This document shows positions 8,204 through 16,093 of a stretch of DNA of 64,000 nucleotides, in pieces. The notes below the pieces were generated by a model, which worked only from the letters and a program-made list of their open reading frames with translations, was not told where the DNA came from and ran no database searches. Within the stretch, counting starts at the first letter, position 1. The number at the start of each line of letters is the position of its first letter. Position numbers and translations under genes: made by a program. The DNA comes from Pontiellaceae bacterium B1224 (lineage in GTDB: Bacteria; Verrucomicrobiota; Kiritimatiellia; Kiritimatiellales; Pontiellaceae): positions 62,001 through 126,000 of the forward strand of contig JAROBA010000003.1 in NCBI GenBank assembly GCA_029432815.1. The letters are read 5' to 3'.

Positions 8204-9040
8204 ATGAGCGAACGACTCAACGAAGAACTCTCCCCGGAAGAGCAGAAAGAAAATACCATCGCGGTCCTCGCCCATGTGCTGCCGTTTGCCATATGGCTGA
8301 CGATGATGGTCTGGTTCGATAACTACAATGCCCGAACCATCGGCGGGCTGATCCTGCTGGCCGTCTTCCGGCCGTGGCGCTGGTATCCGAAAATAAACTG
8401 GAAAAATATACCTGCCGCCTTTGGCGTAGGTATTTTAATTTTTGTCGTCTGGGTCGGGCTTGAGACGCCCTGGATGCAGCAAAAGGCTCCGGCCGTAACG
8501 GAGTGGTATGACCGCCTTCTGGTGGACCCATTCATGAAGCCGTTTAAAACGCGTGAACTCTTTGAAATCCCTTTGGCGGCGGAATCGGAGGAAATTCAGG
8601 AAGCGGTGCTGATGGGCAATTCGGTGGAACGCACCAAGCTTCCCTTCGAAGTGATTGAAGAAGGGGAGTTTGTCGGCCTGCATGAGTATAACCCGAAGGT
8701 GACCGGTTGGCTGGTCTTCTGGGTGCATATGCTTGGAACCACTGTAATGATCGCCATTATTGAAGAGTTCTTTTACCGCGGTTTTCTCTACCGCTGGATG
8801 CAGGGCAGTCCCTTCTTTAAAATTGATGCCGGAAAATTAAACTGGCCCATGCTGACCTTGATTTCCCTCTTTTTCAGTGTTTCCCATTTTGAGGTCGGCG
8901 CAGCCATTATCTGCGGGTTCTGCTATGGGTTGCTCTACATAAAAACCCGCGACATCTGGGCCCCGATCATCGCCCACGGCACCACAAATTTTATCCTCGG
9001 ATTGTATGTCTTAAAGTACAACGCCTATCAATTCTGGTAG
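8204..9040 (+). CDS. CPBP/CAAX-type intramembrane protease, PEP-CTERM-associated type
   Basis: The 278-residue polytopic protein carries the CPBP protease motifs EEFFYRGFLYRW (catalytic Glu pair, about residue 188), FFSVSHFE (His, about 226) and HGTTNFILGLYVL (His, about 258), ending in QFW. That ending and layout match the CAAX-prenyl-protease-related family commonly found in bacteria with exosortase/PEP-CTERM sorting. A PEP-CTERM protein does occur elsewhere in this window. A large soluble loop sits between the second and third hydrophobic blocks (about residues 90-165). The substrate is unknown. Confidence 0.82.
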   Translation: MSERLNEELSPEEQKENTIAVLAHVLPFAIWLTMMVWFDNYNARTIGGLILLAVFRPWRWYPKINWKNIPAAFGVGILIFVVWVGLETPWMQQKAPAVTEWYDRLLVDPFMKPFKTRELFEIPLAAESEEIQEAVLMGNSVERTKLPFEVIEEGEFVGLHEYNPKVTGWLVFWVHMLGTTVMIAIIEEFFYRGFLYRWMQGSPFFKIDAGKLNWPMLTLISLFFSVSHFEVGAAIICGFCYGLLYIKTRDIWAPIIAHGTTNFILGLYVLKYNAYQFW

Positions 9041-9046
9041 GCTGAA

Positions 9047-9062
9047 TTCCAATCCTTGGGAA
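9047..9062. repeat. Imperfect copy of the 15-bp dyad
   Basis: TTCCAATCCTTGGGAA lies just after the CAAX protease stop codon. It differs from the dyad by one additional G in the right arm. Confidence 0.6.
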
Positions 9063-9088
9063 GAATGATTCTTTTGACCAAAAACCGC

Positions 9089-9117
9089 TTGCAAAGGGCG
9101 GGGGGCTCATCTATCTT
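9089..9117 (+). promoter_or_regulatory. Promoter of tRNA-Ser
   Basis: TTGCAA, a 17-bp spacer and TATCTT end 19 bases before the tRNA. The same type of promoter stands before the two other tRNAs in the window. Confidence 0.6.
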
Positions 9118-9136
9118 CCTGCCTCACTTTTAGCGC

Positions 9137-9228
9137 GGAAAGATGACTGAGTGGCTGAAGGTGCTGGACTGCTAATCCGGTGTACTGCTTACGCGGTACC
9201 GAGGGTTCGAATCCCTCTCTTTCCGCCA
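9137..9228 (+). tRNA. tRNA-Ser (anticodon GCT)
   Basis: The 92-base gene folds with acceptor stem GGAAAGA paired to TCTTTCC, discriminator G and encoded CCA. The anticodon arm is CTGGACTGCTAATCCGG, the variable arm is long (TGTACTGCTTACGCGGTACC, as expected for serine), and the T loop is GGTTCGAATCC. It reads AGC/AGU. Its 3' side borders an accessory block, which fits use as an integration site, but I found no second copy of its 3' end. Confidence 0.96.
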
Positions 9229-9243
9229 GTTTGTAACACCCTA

Positions 9244-9280
9244 ACGGGCAGTGATTAACCATAATCACTGCCCGTTTTTT
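9244..9280 (+). terminator. Rho-independent terminator of tRNA-Ser
   Basis: A perfect 14-bp stem (ACGGGCAGTGATTA with its complement) around a four-base loop is followed by six T residues. Confidence 0.92.
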
Positions 9281-9505
9281 GTGCTTGAGTTACAATGAGG
9301 GTTACAATAAGTGCGACCGTGTCCGGAGTGTTTGCGAATGACGTGGAGTGTATTGTTCGCCCCAATATTCCGGCGTTTGGGATTGGAACTAACGCATATA
9401 ATCCTCAATCGCGTCTACCTTTCCTTTAAAATCTCCAGTGCATATTGCTTTGGCCCCAAGCAATTGGCATAGTGGAGTGCAATTGATTTGCCCAAGGAGT
9501 GCAGT
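9281..9505. other. Gene-free stretch between tRNA-Ser terminator and restriction gene
   Basis: There is no convincing gene. A minus-strand frame open from 9511 to 9389, ending LLGAKAICTGDFKGKVDAIEDYMR, has no start codon and overlaps the restriction gene start; it may be the tail of an older gene. The stretch ends with AAGGAG, the ribosome site of the restriction gene. Confidence 0.4.
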
Positions 9506-12238
9506 ATGGCGTTAAGCTGGAACGAGATTAAGAACCGGGCGTTACGGTTTTCCAAGGAATGGGCGGAAGAGAGCCGCGAACACGCCGAGGCGAAAACCTT
9601 TTGGGATGAGTTTTTCAATGTGTTCGGCATTTCCCGCCGCCGCGTTGCCACCTTTGAGGAACCCGTCAAAAAGCTTAACGACCAATATGGATTCATCGAT
9701 CTGTTTTGGAAGGGAACGCTTCTTGTTGAGCACAAATCCAAGGGCAAGAGTCTGGACAAGGCCTATTCCCAAGCCTTGGACTATTTTGCCGGGCTGAAAG
9801 AGCACGAGCTCCCCAAATACGTTCTTGTTTCCGATTTCGCGAAAATCCGCCTTTACGATCTGGAAGAGGGTTCCGAAACCGAATTCGCCATTAAGGATTT
9901 TTACAAAAAGGTCAAGCTGTTCGGTTTTATTGCAGGCTACCAGAAACGCGCATACAAGGCGGAAGACCCCGTGAACATCAAAGCCGCCGAATTGATGGGC
10001 AAGCTGCACGATGCCCTAAAGGACGGCGGATATGACGGCCATGTGCTGGAAGTCTACCTTGTCCGCCTGCTGTTCTGCCTCTTTGCCGATGATACGGGGA
10101 TTTTCGAGAAAGACACGTTCCGTGAATACCTCGAAATCAAGACGGCGGAAGACGGCAGCAATTTGGGCGCACTTTTGGCCGAGTTTTTCCAGACCTTGGA
10201 TACGCCGAGGGAACGCCGGAATAAAATGCTGGATGAGCAGTTGAACCAATTCCAGTATGTAAACGGCAAGCTGTTTGAGGAACCGCTGCCGATTGCCGCC
10301 TTCAATTCGGAAATGCGCGAAATATTGCTGGAATGCTGCGCGTTGGATTGGGGCAAGATTTCGCCCGCCATATTCGGCTCCATGTTCCAAGCGGTGATGA
10401 GTCCAGAGGAACGCCGAAATCTTGGTGCGCACTACACCACGGAAAAGAACATCCTGAAACTGGTCAAGCCGCTCTTTCTGGATGAGCTGCACACCGAGTT
10501 TGAGAAATGCCGGGGCAGTAAAAAGAAGCTGGTGGATTTCCATACCAAGCTGTCCAGGCTCAAATTCCTTGACCCGGCCTGCGGGTGCGGAAACTTTTTG
10601 GTTATCACCTACCGTGAATTGCGCCTGCTCGAAATGCAAATCCTGCGCGAACTCTACAAGGACGGGCAAACCGTTTTGGATGTTTCGGAAATCATGTGGA
10701 TCGACGTAGACCAGTTTTGCGGCATTGAATACGACGAATGGCCAGCCCGCATTGCCGAGGTCGCCATGTGGTTGATGGATCACCAAATGAACATGCTGGT
10801 TTCAGAAGAGTTAGGGCAATACTTCGTGCGTCTTCCGCTCAAAAAGGCGGCGTCCATCGTCCACGGCAATGCCCTGCGCATTGACTGGCAGGACGTGGTA
10901 CCTAAAAACGAATTGTCCTACATTCTGGGGAACCCGCCATTCATTGGACACCACTACCAAAACGCCGAGCAGAAAGAAGACATGAAGTGTGTTTTCGCCA
11001 AAGTTAAGGGTTCCGGGGTATTGGACTATGTTTCCGCATGGTACATGAAAGCTGGTGAGTACATTCAAGGCACTTCAATCTCGGTCGCTTTCGTGTCAAC
11101 GAATTCAATTTCACAAGGCGAACAGGTCGGGCTACTTTGGAATGCGCTCTTTACCCAATTCAAACTAAAGATTCATTTTGCACACCGCACTTTTTCGTGG
11201 ACAAGTGAAGCGAGGGGCAAAGCTACGGTGCATGTCGTTATTATTGGATTTGCCGCTTTCGACAAAAAGGGGAAGCGGATATTTGACTATGAAGATATTA
11301 AGGGAGAGCCGCAGGAAAAGAGCGCGCGTAACATTAATCCTTATCTGGTCGATGCAGATGATGTGGTTATAACAAACCGAAGCCAACCGCTTGCCAATGT
11401 TCCCCGAATGATCTGGGGCAACAAGCCGACCGATGGCGGAAATTTCCTATTTGCGGATGCTGCGGAAAAGGATGCGTTTTTAGAACAGGAACCAAACGCA
11501 GAGAAATGGATTAGACCATATTTGAGCGGGCGGGATTTTTTGCACGATGCCATGCGTTATTGCCTCTGGTTGAAAGATGTTTCTCCGGCAGAGCTGAAGG
11601 CGTTGCCCAAGGTGATGGAGCGTGTTGCCGGGGTGCGTAAAATGCGCTTGGCAAGCAAGGCCGAAGCAACCCGAAATAAAGCGGCGACGCCAACTCTGTT
11701 TGCCCAGATAGCCCAGCCTGAAAGCAATTTCCTTGTTGTCCCGGAGGTGTCATCGGAACGGCGAACCTATATTCCGATTGCCTACCTTCCACCCGAAAGG
11801 ATTGTCAGCAATACGATTCAGATTGTCCCGAATGCGAGCGTGTTCGAATTCGGCGTCTTGACCTCTGCCATGCATATGGCATGGATGAAATGTGTTTGTG
11901 GCCGTTTAAAGAGTGATTACCGCTATTCAAATACCATTGTTTACAACAACTACCCATGGCCGCTTGCTCCGAGTGAAAAGAACCGCAAGGCGGTGGAGGC
12001 GGCGGCGCAAGGGGTGCTGGATGCCCGCGCAGAATTCCCGGACAGTTCCCTTGCCGATTTGTATGACCCATTGACGATGCCGCCCTCTTTGGTGAAGGCG
12101 CATCAAGCTTTGGATCGAGCAGTAGACCTCTGCTACCGCCCGCAACCCTTCCCGAACGAAACCGCCCGCATCGAATTCCTTTTCAACCTCTACGCGCAAT
12201 ACACCGAAGTCCTATTGAATCAAGGGAAGAAAAAATGA
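9506..12238 (+). CDS. MmeI-like single-chain restriction endonuclease/DNA methyltransferase (Type IIL)
   Basis: The 910-residue protein follows the MmeI order. An N-terminal nuclease domain has a PD-(D/E)xK-like site (FIDLFWKGTLLVEHKSKG, about residues 57-75). A helical linker follows, then an adenine-methyltransferase domain with SAM motif LDPACGCGNFL (about 356) and catalytic NPPF (about 480), a target-recognition region (about 620-780), and a conserved C-terminal part. Such enzymes methylate one strand of an asymmetric site and cut at a fixed distance. AAGGAG sits seven bases before the ATG at 9506. The last codons overlap the HipA-like gene, so the three genes form one unit. Confidence 0.88.
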   Translation: MALSWNEIKNRALRFSKEWAEESREHAEAKTFWDEFFNVFGISRRRVATFEEPVKKLNDQYGFIDLFWKGTLLVEHKSKGKSLDKAYSQALDYFAGLKEHELPKYVLVSDFAKIRLYDLEEGSETEFAIKDFYKKVKLFGFIAGYQKRAYKAEDPVNIKAAELMGKLHDALKDGGYDGHVLEVYLVRLLFCLFADDTGIFEKDTFREYLEIKTAEDGSNLGALLAEFFQTLDTPRERRNKMLDEQLNQFQYVNGKLFEEPLPIAAFNSEMREILLECCALDWGKISPAIFGSMFQAVMSPEERRNLGAHYTTEKNILKLVKPLFLDELHTEFEKCRGSKKKLVDFHTKLSRLKFLDPACGCGNFLVITYRELRLLEMQILRELYKDGQTVLDVSEIMWIDVDQFCGIEYDEWPARIAEVAMWLMDHQMNMLVSEELGQYFVRLPLKKAASIVHGNALRIDWQDVVPKNELSYILGNPPFIGHHYQNAEQKEDMKCVFAKVKGSGVLDYVSAWYMKAGEYIQGTSISVAFVSTNSISQGEQVGLLWNALFTQFKLKIHFAHRTFSWTSEARGKATVHVVIIGFAAFDKKGKRIFDYEDIKGEPQEKSARNINPYLVDADDVVITNRSQPLANVPRMIWGNKPTDGGNFLFADAAEKDAFLEQEPNAEKWIRPYLSGRDFLHDAMRYCLWLKDVSPAELKALPKVMERVAGVRKMRLASKAEATRNKAATPTLFAQIAQPESNFLVVPEVSSERRTYIPIAYLPPERIVSNTIQIVPNASVFEFGVLTSAMHMAWMKCVCGRLKSDYRYSNTIVYNNYPWPLAPSEKNRKAVEAAAQGVLDARAEFPDSSLADLYDPLTMPPSLVKAHQALDRAVDLCYRPQPFPNETARIEFLFNLYAQYTEVLLNQGKKK

Positions 12239-12972
12239 AACAGGTAATCGAAATCATAGCGCGGTGCGCGGAAGGAACGTGTGTCAGCCGTCCGTTCCGG
12301 GTGCGGGTGGATGACGGCAACCTGTATTGGATAAAAGGGCTTGGTTCGGGGTGGAATCGTTATGAACTATGCTATGAGCTGCTTTGCGCAAAGCTGGCCG
12401 TTGAATTGGGCTTGCCCGTGGCGGGGTTCGACGTGTTGGAGGTTCCGGAGGCGTTGCTGGAATTTTGCGCGGTTCCGGGCATTCGGGATTTGAGCGAGGG
12501 GGCGGCGTTCGGTTCGCTGCATGTGGATGGGGCGGCATCGCTGCCACCTGTTGAGGTTTCTTGCGTGCCGGAGGATTTGCGCCGGAAAATCCTTCTGTTC
12601 GACTGGTGGGTTCAGAACGAAGACCGAACTTTGGGGGAACGCGGCGGCAATGTTAATCTTTTGTGGAGTCCGGCGGAACAGGAATTGACGGTTATCGACC
12701 ACAATAATGCGTTTGATAGGGAATTTGATGAAACGGCGTTTTTTCAAAACCATGCTTTCCGGGATGAGCGCGGAAAGATTCCGGCCTCGTTTTTGCTTGA
12801 ACAACGGGCGGCGTTCGAGAATATGGCGGGCCGTTTTGAATCCTTGATTCGGGATTTCCCCGAAAGCTGGACGGATCGGGATGGTTTTCCCGGCGATTTT
12901 GTGCCGGAAACAGTATGTGAAATTTTGGGCCGTTATGATAAAATCCTCGATGTATTCGGAGGGCAGGCATAA
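12235..12972 (+). CDS. HipA-like Ser/Thr kinase
   Basis: The 245-residue protein has features of the HipA/PI3K-like kinase fold: a Lys in LYWIKGLGSG near residue 25 that could bind ATP, a catalytic-loop pattern DWWVQNEDRTLGERGGNVNLLW (about residues 122-143, Asp and Asn placed as in HipA NxDRH loops), and the metal-binding VIDHNNAFD (about 155). It is about half the length of classical HipA and lacks the HipA N-terminal domain. No HipB-type DNA-binding antitoxin is adjacent. It is coupled to the restriction gene by an ATGA overlap and to the DUF3037 gene by a one-base overlap. Confidence 0.8.
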   Translation: MKQVIEIIARCAEGTCVSRPFRVRVDDGNLYWIKGLGSGWNRYELCYELLCAKLAVELGLPVAGFDVLEVPEALLEFCAVPGIRDLSEGAAFGSLHVDGAASLPPVEVSCVPEDLRRKILLFDWWVQNEDRTLGERGGNVNLLWSPAEQELTVIDHNNAFDREFDETAFFQNHAFRDERGKIPASFLLEQRAAFENMAGRFESLIRDFPESWTDRDGFPGDFVPETVCEILGRYDKILDVFGGQA

Positions 12973-13823
12973 TGAAAAAGAAACTGGCATGTAATTATAC
13001 CGTACTTCGTTTCCTTCCATACCCGGAAACGGAAGAGTTCGTGAATCTGGGCATTGCGATGGCTTGCCCCGATCTGCATTGGTTTGATTTCCGCTTGGAA
13101 ACGCGCCGGGTAGATCGGATCACGGGCTTTTTCCCGGAACTGAAACAGAACAAGGATTCCTTCATTGAAGGCCGCAAGCTGTTCAAACACGAATTGGAGC
13201 GAGTGCGGGAGGTCCTGCACGACGGGAACGACAAGACCCAGCCCCAGTTCAAGGAACTTGCCCGGCAGTTCAACAATACGTTTTTGACGTTGGTTCGCCC
13301 ACGTGAAGAAGTTTTTTGTTTCAGTAATCCGCGCACCTGTCTGGTCGATGATCCCGCCGAAGCATTGCACAACCTGTTTGAACATTATGTTGATCGGTGC
13401 TTTGCCCAGCGCCCGGAATATCAGGAAAAACAGATGGAAACGCGGTTGCGGAAGGTCTTTTCCGCCCGCCAAATCCTTCGTCATTACCATGAGCATACCT
13501 TTACAGGGGAGCTTTGCACCGCGCATTTCCCGTTTGTGCGGCAGCATGAAGCGCGTTATACACGGGCAATCCGGGCGCTTGATCTGGACAAGGACGAAAC
13601 CTATAAGATCGTCAGCCATGCCGATGCGTGGAAAAGCAAGCTGGAGCGACTGAAAACCGTGCAGGAACACCCGGAACATACGCTGTTTGTTGTGCGCCGC
13701 CCGCAAGCCGGAAAGCGGTTAGATGTCTGCCAGCAAATGTGCAAAGAGCTGGAACAGGTTGGGGCGGAAATCATTCCAACGGACGATCAAACCGCCATCT
13801 TAGATTTTGCGGAGCGGGAATGA
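12972..13823 (+). CDS. DUF3037 family protein
   Basis: The 283-residue protein begins ACNYTVLRFLPYPETEEFVNLGIAMACPD, the typical DUF3037 opening. The C-terminal half has no motif I can name. The family has no established biochemistry known to me; its recurring partner is a small HipA-like kinase, as here. The stop/start overlap TAATG with the kinase implies equal expression. A role as kinase substrate, adaptor or antitoxin is inference only. Confidence 0.78.
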   Translation: MKKKLACNYTVLRFLPYPETEEFVNLGIAMACPDLHWFDFRLETRRVDRITGFFPELKQNKDSFIEGRKLFKHELERVREVLHDGNDKTQPQFKELARQFNNTFLTLVRPREEVFCFSNPRTCLVDDPAEALHNLFEHYVDRCFAQRPEYQEKQMETRLRKVFSARQILRHYHEHTFTGELCTAHFPFVRQHEARYTRAIRALDLDKDETYKIVSHADAWKSKLERLKTVQEHPEHTLFVVRRPQAGKRLDVCQQMCKELEQVGAEIIPTDDQTAILDFAERE

Positions 13824-13861
13824 TGCAGATGCGGATGGAACGGCTTCAATAGAATGAAGCA

Positions 13862-14017
13862 ATGAAAGAAGAATACGATTTTTCCAAAGGGCGAAGAAAC
13901 GCTGATAGAGCTGCAAGGCTTCGGAATCAGAAGACCGTCAAGACGATCATTCATCATGAAGATGATTCAAAAAGGGTTACGGTTCATAAGACGGATGAAT
14001 TTCTGAATGGGAAATAG
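13862..14017 (+). CDS. Small basic protein of unknown function (51 aa)
   Basis: An open frame of 51 codons starts MKEEYDFSKGRRNADRAARL and is rich in Lys/Arg/His, ending DEFLNGK. The YDFSKGRR opening resembles the N-terminus of BrnA-like and other small antitoxins, but no DNA-binding domain follows. It lies 38 bases after the DUF3037 gene on the same strand, so it may be the fourth member of that unit. No strong ribosome site is visible. Function unknown. Confidence 0.45.
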   Translation: MKEEYDFSKGRRNADRAARLRNQKTVKTIIHHEDDSKRVTVHKTDEFLNGK

Positions 14018-14160
14018 GTTCATTCCTTGTTTCCTGCGTGAGTGCTTCAGAGTTGAAGGTAGCTGAAGGTTCAATCCTTCTCATTCGTGCTGAATGAATC
14101 ACTGAATGATTGTGTGAAGCTGTATGGGTCATTTGTCGTTTGACACCCTTAAAGGGTGTG
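14018..14160. other. Gene-free stretch with hairpin start
   Basis: No gene is recognised. The sequence has short direct echoes (ctgaatgaatcactgaatga) and leads into the two hairpins described next. Confidence 0.5.
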
Positions 14161-14217
14161 TCAAACGTCAAGTAAATGAGTTGACGCTCGACACGTTTGA
14201 CAGCGTCGAGTCGTCAA
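14137..14217. repeat. Two adjacent long hairpins
   Basis: Hairpin one (14137-14167) pairs CGTTTGACACCCTT with AAGGGTGTGTCAAACG with a two-base bulge. Hairpin two (14181-14217) pairs TTGACGCTCGAC with GTCGAGTCGTCAA with a one-base bulge. They share the word TTGAC/GTCAA in alternating orientation. There is no T-run, so they are not ordinary terminators. They mark the downstream edge of the restriction/kinase block. Confidence 0.65.
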
Positions 14218-14448
14218 GTGTCGAGTCAGTTCCTCCAAATCCAGTTTCATTTGCTCAATTTGTCCGGGAGTGGCAATCCATGTTTCCCGGGAACCGGGGC
14301 GTTTATACTTTTTCAGTTTTTCCGACTGAACGAACTCATCAACTGTACTTCTCATCTGCCGTTCTGTCATACCGCATTTTTCCCTTAATCGGATGCAAAT
14401 ATAATCCCCGTTTCTGACAGCACCCCGTATCGGTATGTTCGCATGCAC
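14161..14448 (-). CDS. Possible small helical, DNA-binding-like protein (uncertain)
   Basis: A GTG-started frame of 95 codons includes a segment RLREKCGMTERQMRSTVDEFVQSEKLKKYKRPGSRETWI that reads like a winged-helix unit (helix, helix, basic wing). The C-terminal 20 residues are encoded by the hairpin region and look non-genic, so the gene may be decayed or fused to the repeat. I do not recognise a family. It could be a remnant regulator of the accessory block. Confidence 0.35.
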   Translation of the reverse strand: MHANIPIRGAVRNGDYICIRLREKCGMTERQMRSTVDEFVQSEKLKKYKRPGSRETWIATPGQIEQMKLDLEELTRHLTTRRCQTCRASTHLLDV

Positions 14449-14496
14449 TCGAATGCAAGTCGGCCATTTGGGCTGCCCCCTGTAAATTATAACATT

Positions 14497-15978
14497 TCAA
14501 TCGTGAAATGGTTTAGCCTCTTCAAACAGGTCGGCCACATCGCTGCCGGGTTCTTTATCGATGAGGCTGAATAGGACGATGAGCAGGGTGGAGACGAGGA
14601 AGCCCGGGACGATTTCGTAGAGATCGAAAGCGCCGCCTTCGAGCTGTTTCCAGATGAGGACGGTGATTCCTCCGCCAATGATTCCGGCTATGGCCCCATT
14701 GCGGGTCATTCGTTTCCAGTAGAGGGATAGAATGACCAGCGGACCGAAGGTGGCACCGAAGCCGGCCCAGGCATACGATACAAGGCCGAGCACACTGCTG
14801 TCGGGTTTCAGGGCAATGGCGCAGGCCACCGCCGCCACACCGATGACGGTGCCGCGGCTGACCCATACCAATTCTTTTTCCGAGGCTTGCGGGCGGATGA
14901 TGACGCGATAGAGATCTTCGGTCAGGGCGGAGGAGGTAACCAGCAGCTGTGAGTCGGCCGTGCTCATGATGGCGGCCAGCACGGCGGCGAGCAGAATGCC
15001 GCCAACGATGGGATGCGTCAGTTGGTCGACCATGATCATAAAGATTTTTTCCGAGTCGGAATCCGGCAGCTGTTCGGGCAGATAAATCCGGCCGACCATA
15101 CCGACGAGCACGGCGCAGGTCAGGCTGACGATGACCCAGGTCATGGCAATACGCCGCGCCGGTTTGATTTCATCGGGTGAGCGGATCGCCATGAAACGCG
15201 TGAGAATATGCGGTTGGCCGAAGTAGCCGATCCCCCAGGCCATCAGTGAGATAATGGAGAGCGCTTTCAGCGGTTCACCATTGCCATGCGAAAAGACATC
15301 CATAAAACCGGGGCTGACTGCTTTCCAGGCATTGGAAGTTTCTGCAAAGCCGCCGGAGGCATAGATTCCAAGCATTGGAACCGTGATGATGGCAAAAAAC
15401 ATGATGATGCCCTGAAAGAAGTCGGTCCAGCTGACGGCCATAAAGCCGCCGAGGGCGGTGTAGGAAATGATGACTACCACGCCGATAATCAACGCACTGT
15501 GATAGGGCAGGCCGAACACCGATTCGAACAGCTTGGCACCGGCCACAAAGCCGGAGGCAGTGTAGATGAGGAAAAAGACCAGAATGAAAAGGGCGGACAA
15601 AACCCGCAGCGATTTGTTGTGGTCGGAAAAGCGGTTGGCAAAATAGTCGGGCAACGTGATGGCATTCCCCGCGGCTTCGGTGAGGAGGCGGAGTTTTCGG
15701 GCGACCAGCTTCCAGTTTAGATAGGTGCCGATCCCGAGGCCGAGCGCAATCCAGACGGCTTCCAATCCCTGGAGATAGGCATAGCCGGGCAGTCCAAGCA
15801 GGAGCCATCCGCTCATGTCGGACGCCTGTGCGCTCATGGAGGTGACCCATTTATTGAGCTGGCGATCGCCAATTAGATAGTCGGAGAGCGATTCGTTCTT
15901 TTTGTAAAAATGCGTACCTACGGCGAGCATGAAGAGCAGGTAGGCAATGAATGTTATGATGATGCTGTATTTTTCCAT
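14497..15978 (-). CDS. putP: Sodium/proline symporter (SSS family, PutP-like)
   Basis: The 493-residue protein has about 13 hydrophobic segments and PutP hallmarks: DYLIGDRQLNKWVTSMSAQASDMSGWLLLGLPG near the N-terminus (sodium-site Ser/Asp region), LPDYFANRF, and WTDFFQGIIMFFA in the middle. Later parts GGILLAAVLAAIMSTADSQLLVTSSALTEDL are also typical. It imports proline with sodium, consistent with a saline habitat. Two exact copies of the 15-bp dyad lie inside the gene. It diverges from the M42 peptidase gene across a heptamer-array repeat. Confidence 0.92.
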   Translation of the reverse strand: MEKYSIIITFIAYLLFMLAVGTHFYKKNESLSDYLIGDRQLNKWVTSMSAQASDMSGWLLLGLPGYAYLQGLEAVWIALGLGIGTYLNWKLVARKLRLLTEAAGNAITLPDYFANRFSDHNKSLRVLSALFILVFFLIYTASGFVAGAKLFESVFGLPYHSALIIGVVVIISYTALGGFMAVSWTDFFQGIIMFFAIITVPMLGIYASGGFAETSNAWKAVSPGFMDVFSHGNGEPLKALSIISLMAWGIGYFGQPHILTRFMAIRSPDEIKPARRIAMTWVIVSLTCAVLVGMVGRIYLPEQLPDSDSEKIFMIMVDQLTHPIVGGILLAAVLAAIMSTADSQLLVTSSALTEDLYRVIIRPQASEKELVWVSRGTVIGVAAVACAIALKPDSSVLGLVSYAWAGFGATFGPLVILSLYWKRMTRNGAIAGIIGGGITVLIWKQLEGGAFDLYEIVPGFLVSTLLIVLFSLIDKEPGSDVADLFEEAKPFHD

Positions 15979-15980
15979 AG

Positions 15981-16082
15981 CTCTAATGAGTAATGCGTAA
16001 TTCGTAACATGGCCAGCGAAATGGATCGAGATTGGTTGCTTTCGGAGCTAAGGGGAATTACGAATTACGCATTACAAATTAA
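15981..16082. repeat. Inverted heptamer array (element E3)
   Basis: Four 7-bp units (CTCTAAT, GAGTAAT, GCGTAAT, TCGTAAC) and, after a 46-bp spacer, four units of opposite sense (GAATTAC, GAATTAC, GCATTAC, AAATTAA). A 17-bp stretch at 15991-16007 is the exact reverse complement of 16058-16074. The element fills the divergent putP/M42 gap, so both promoters must overlap it. Confidence 0.82.
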
Positions 16083-16093
16083 GGAATCTAATT

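Noticed and set aside
9137-9228. tRNA-Ser as attachment site of an integrative element
   Set aside because: No integrase and no repeated tRNA 3' end found downstream, so only the position suggests it.
9389-9511. Minus-strand open frame ending LLGAKAICTGDFKGKVDAIEDYMR near the restriction gene start
   Set aside because: No start codon, only 40 codons, overlaps the ribosome site and start of the restriction gene. Possibly a gene tail, but not supportable.
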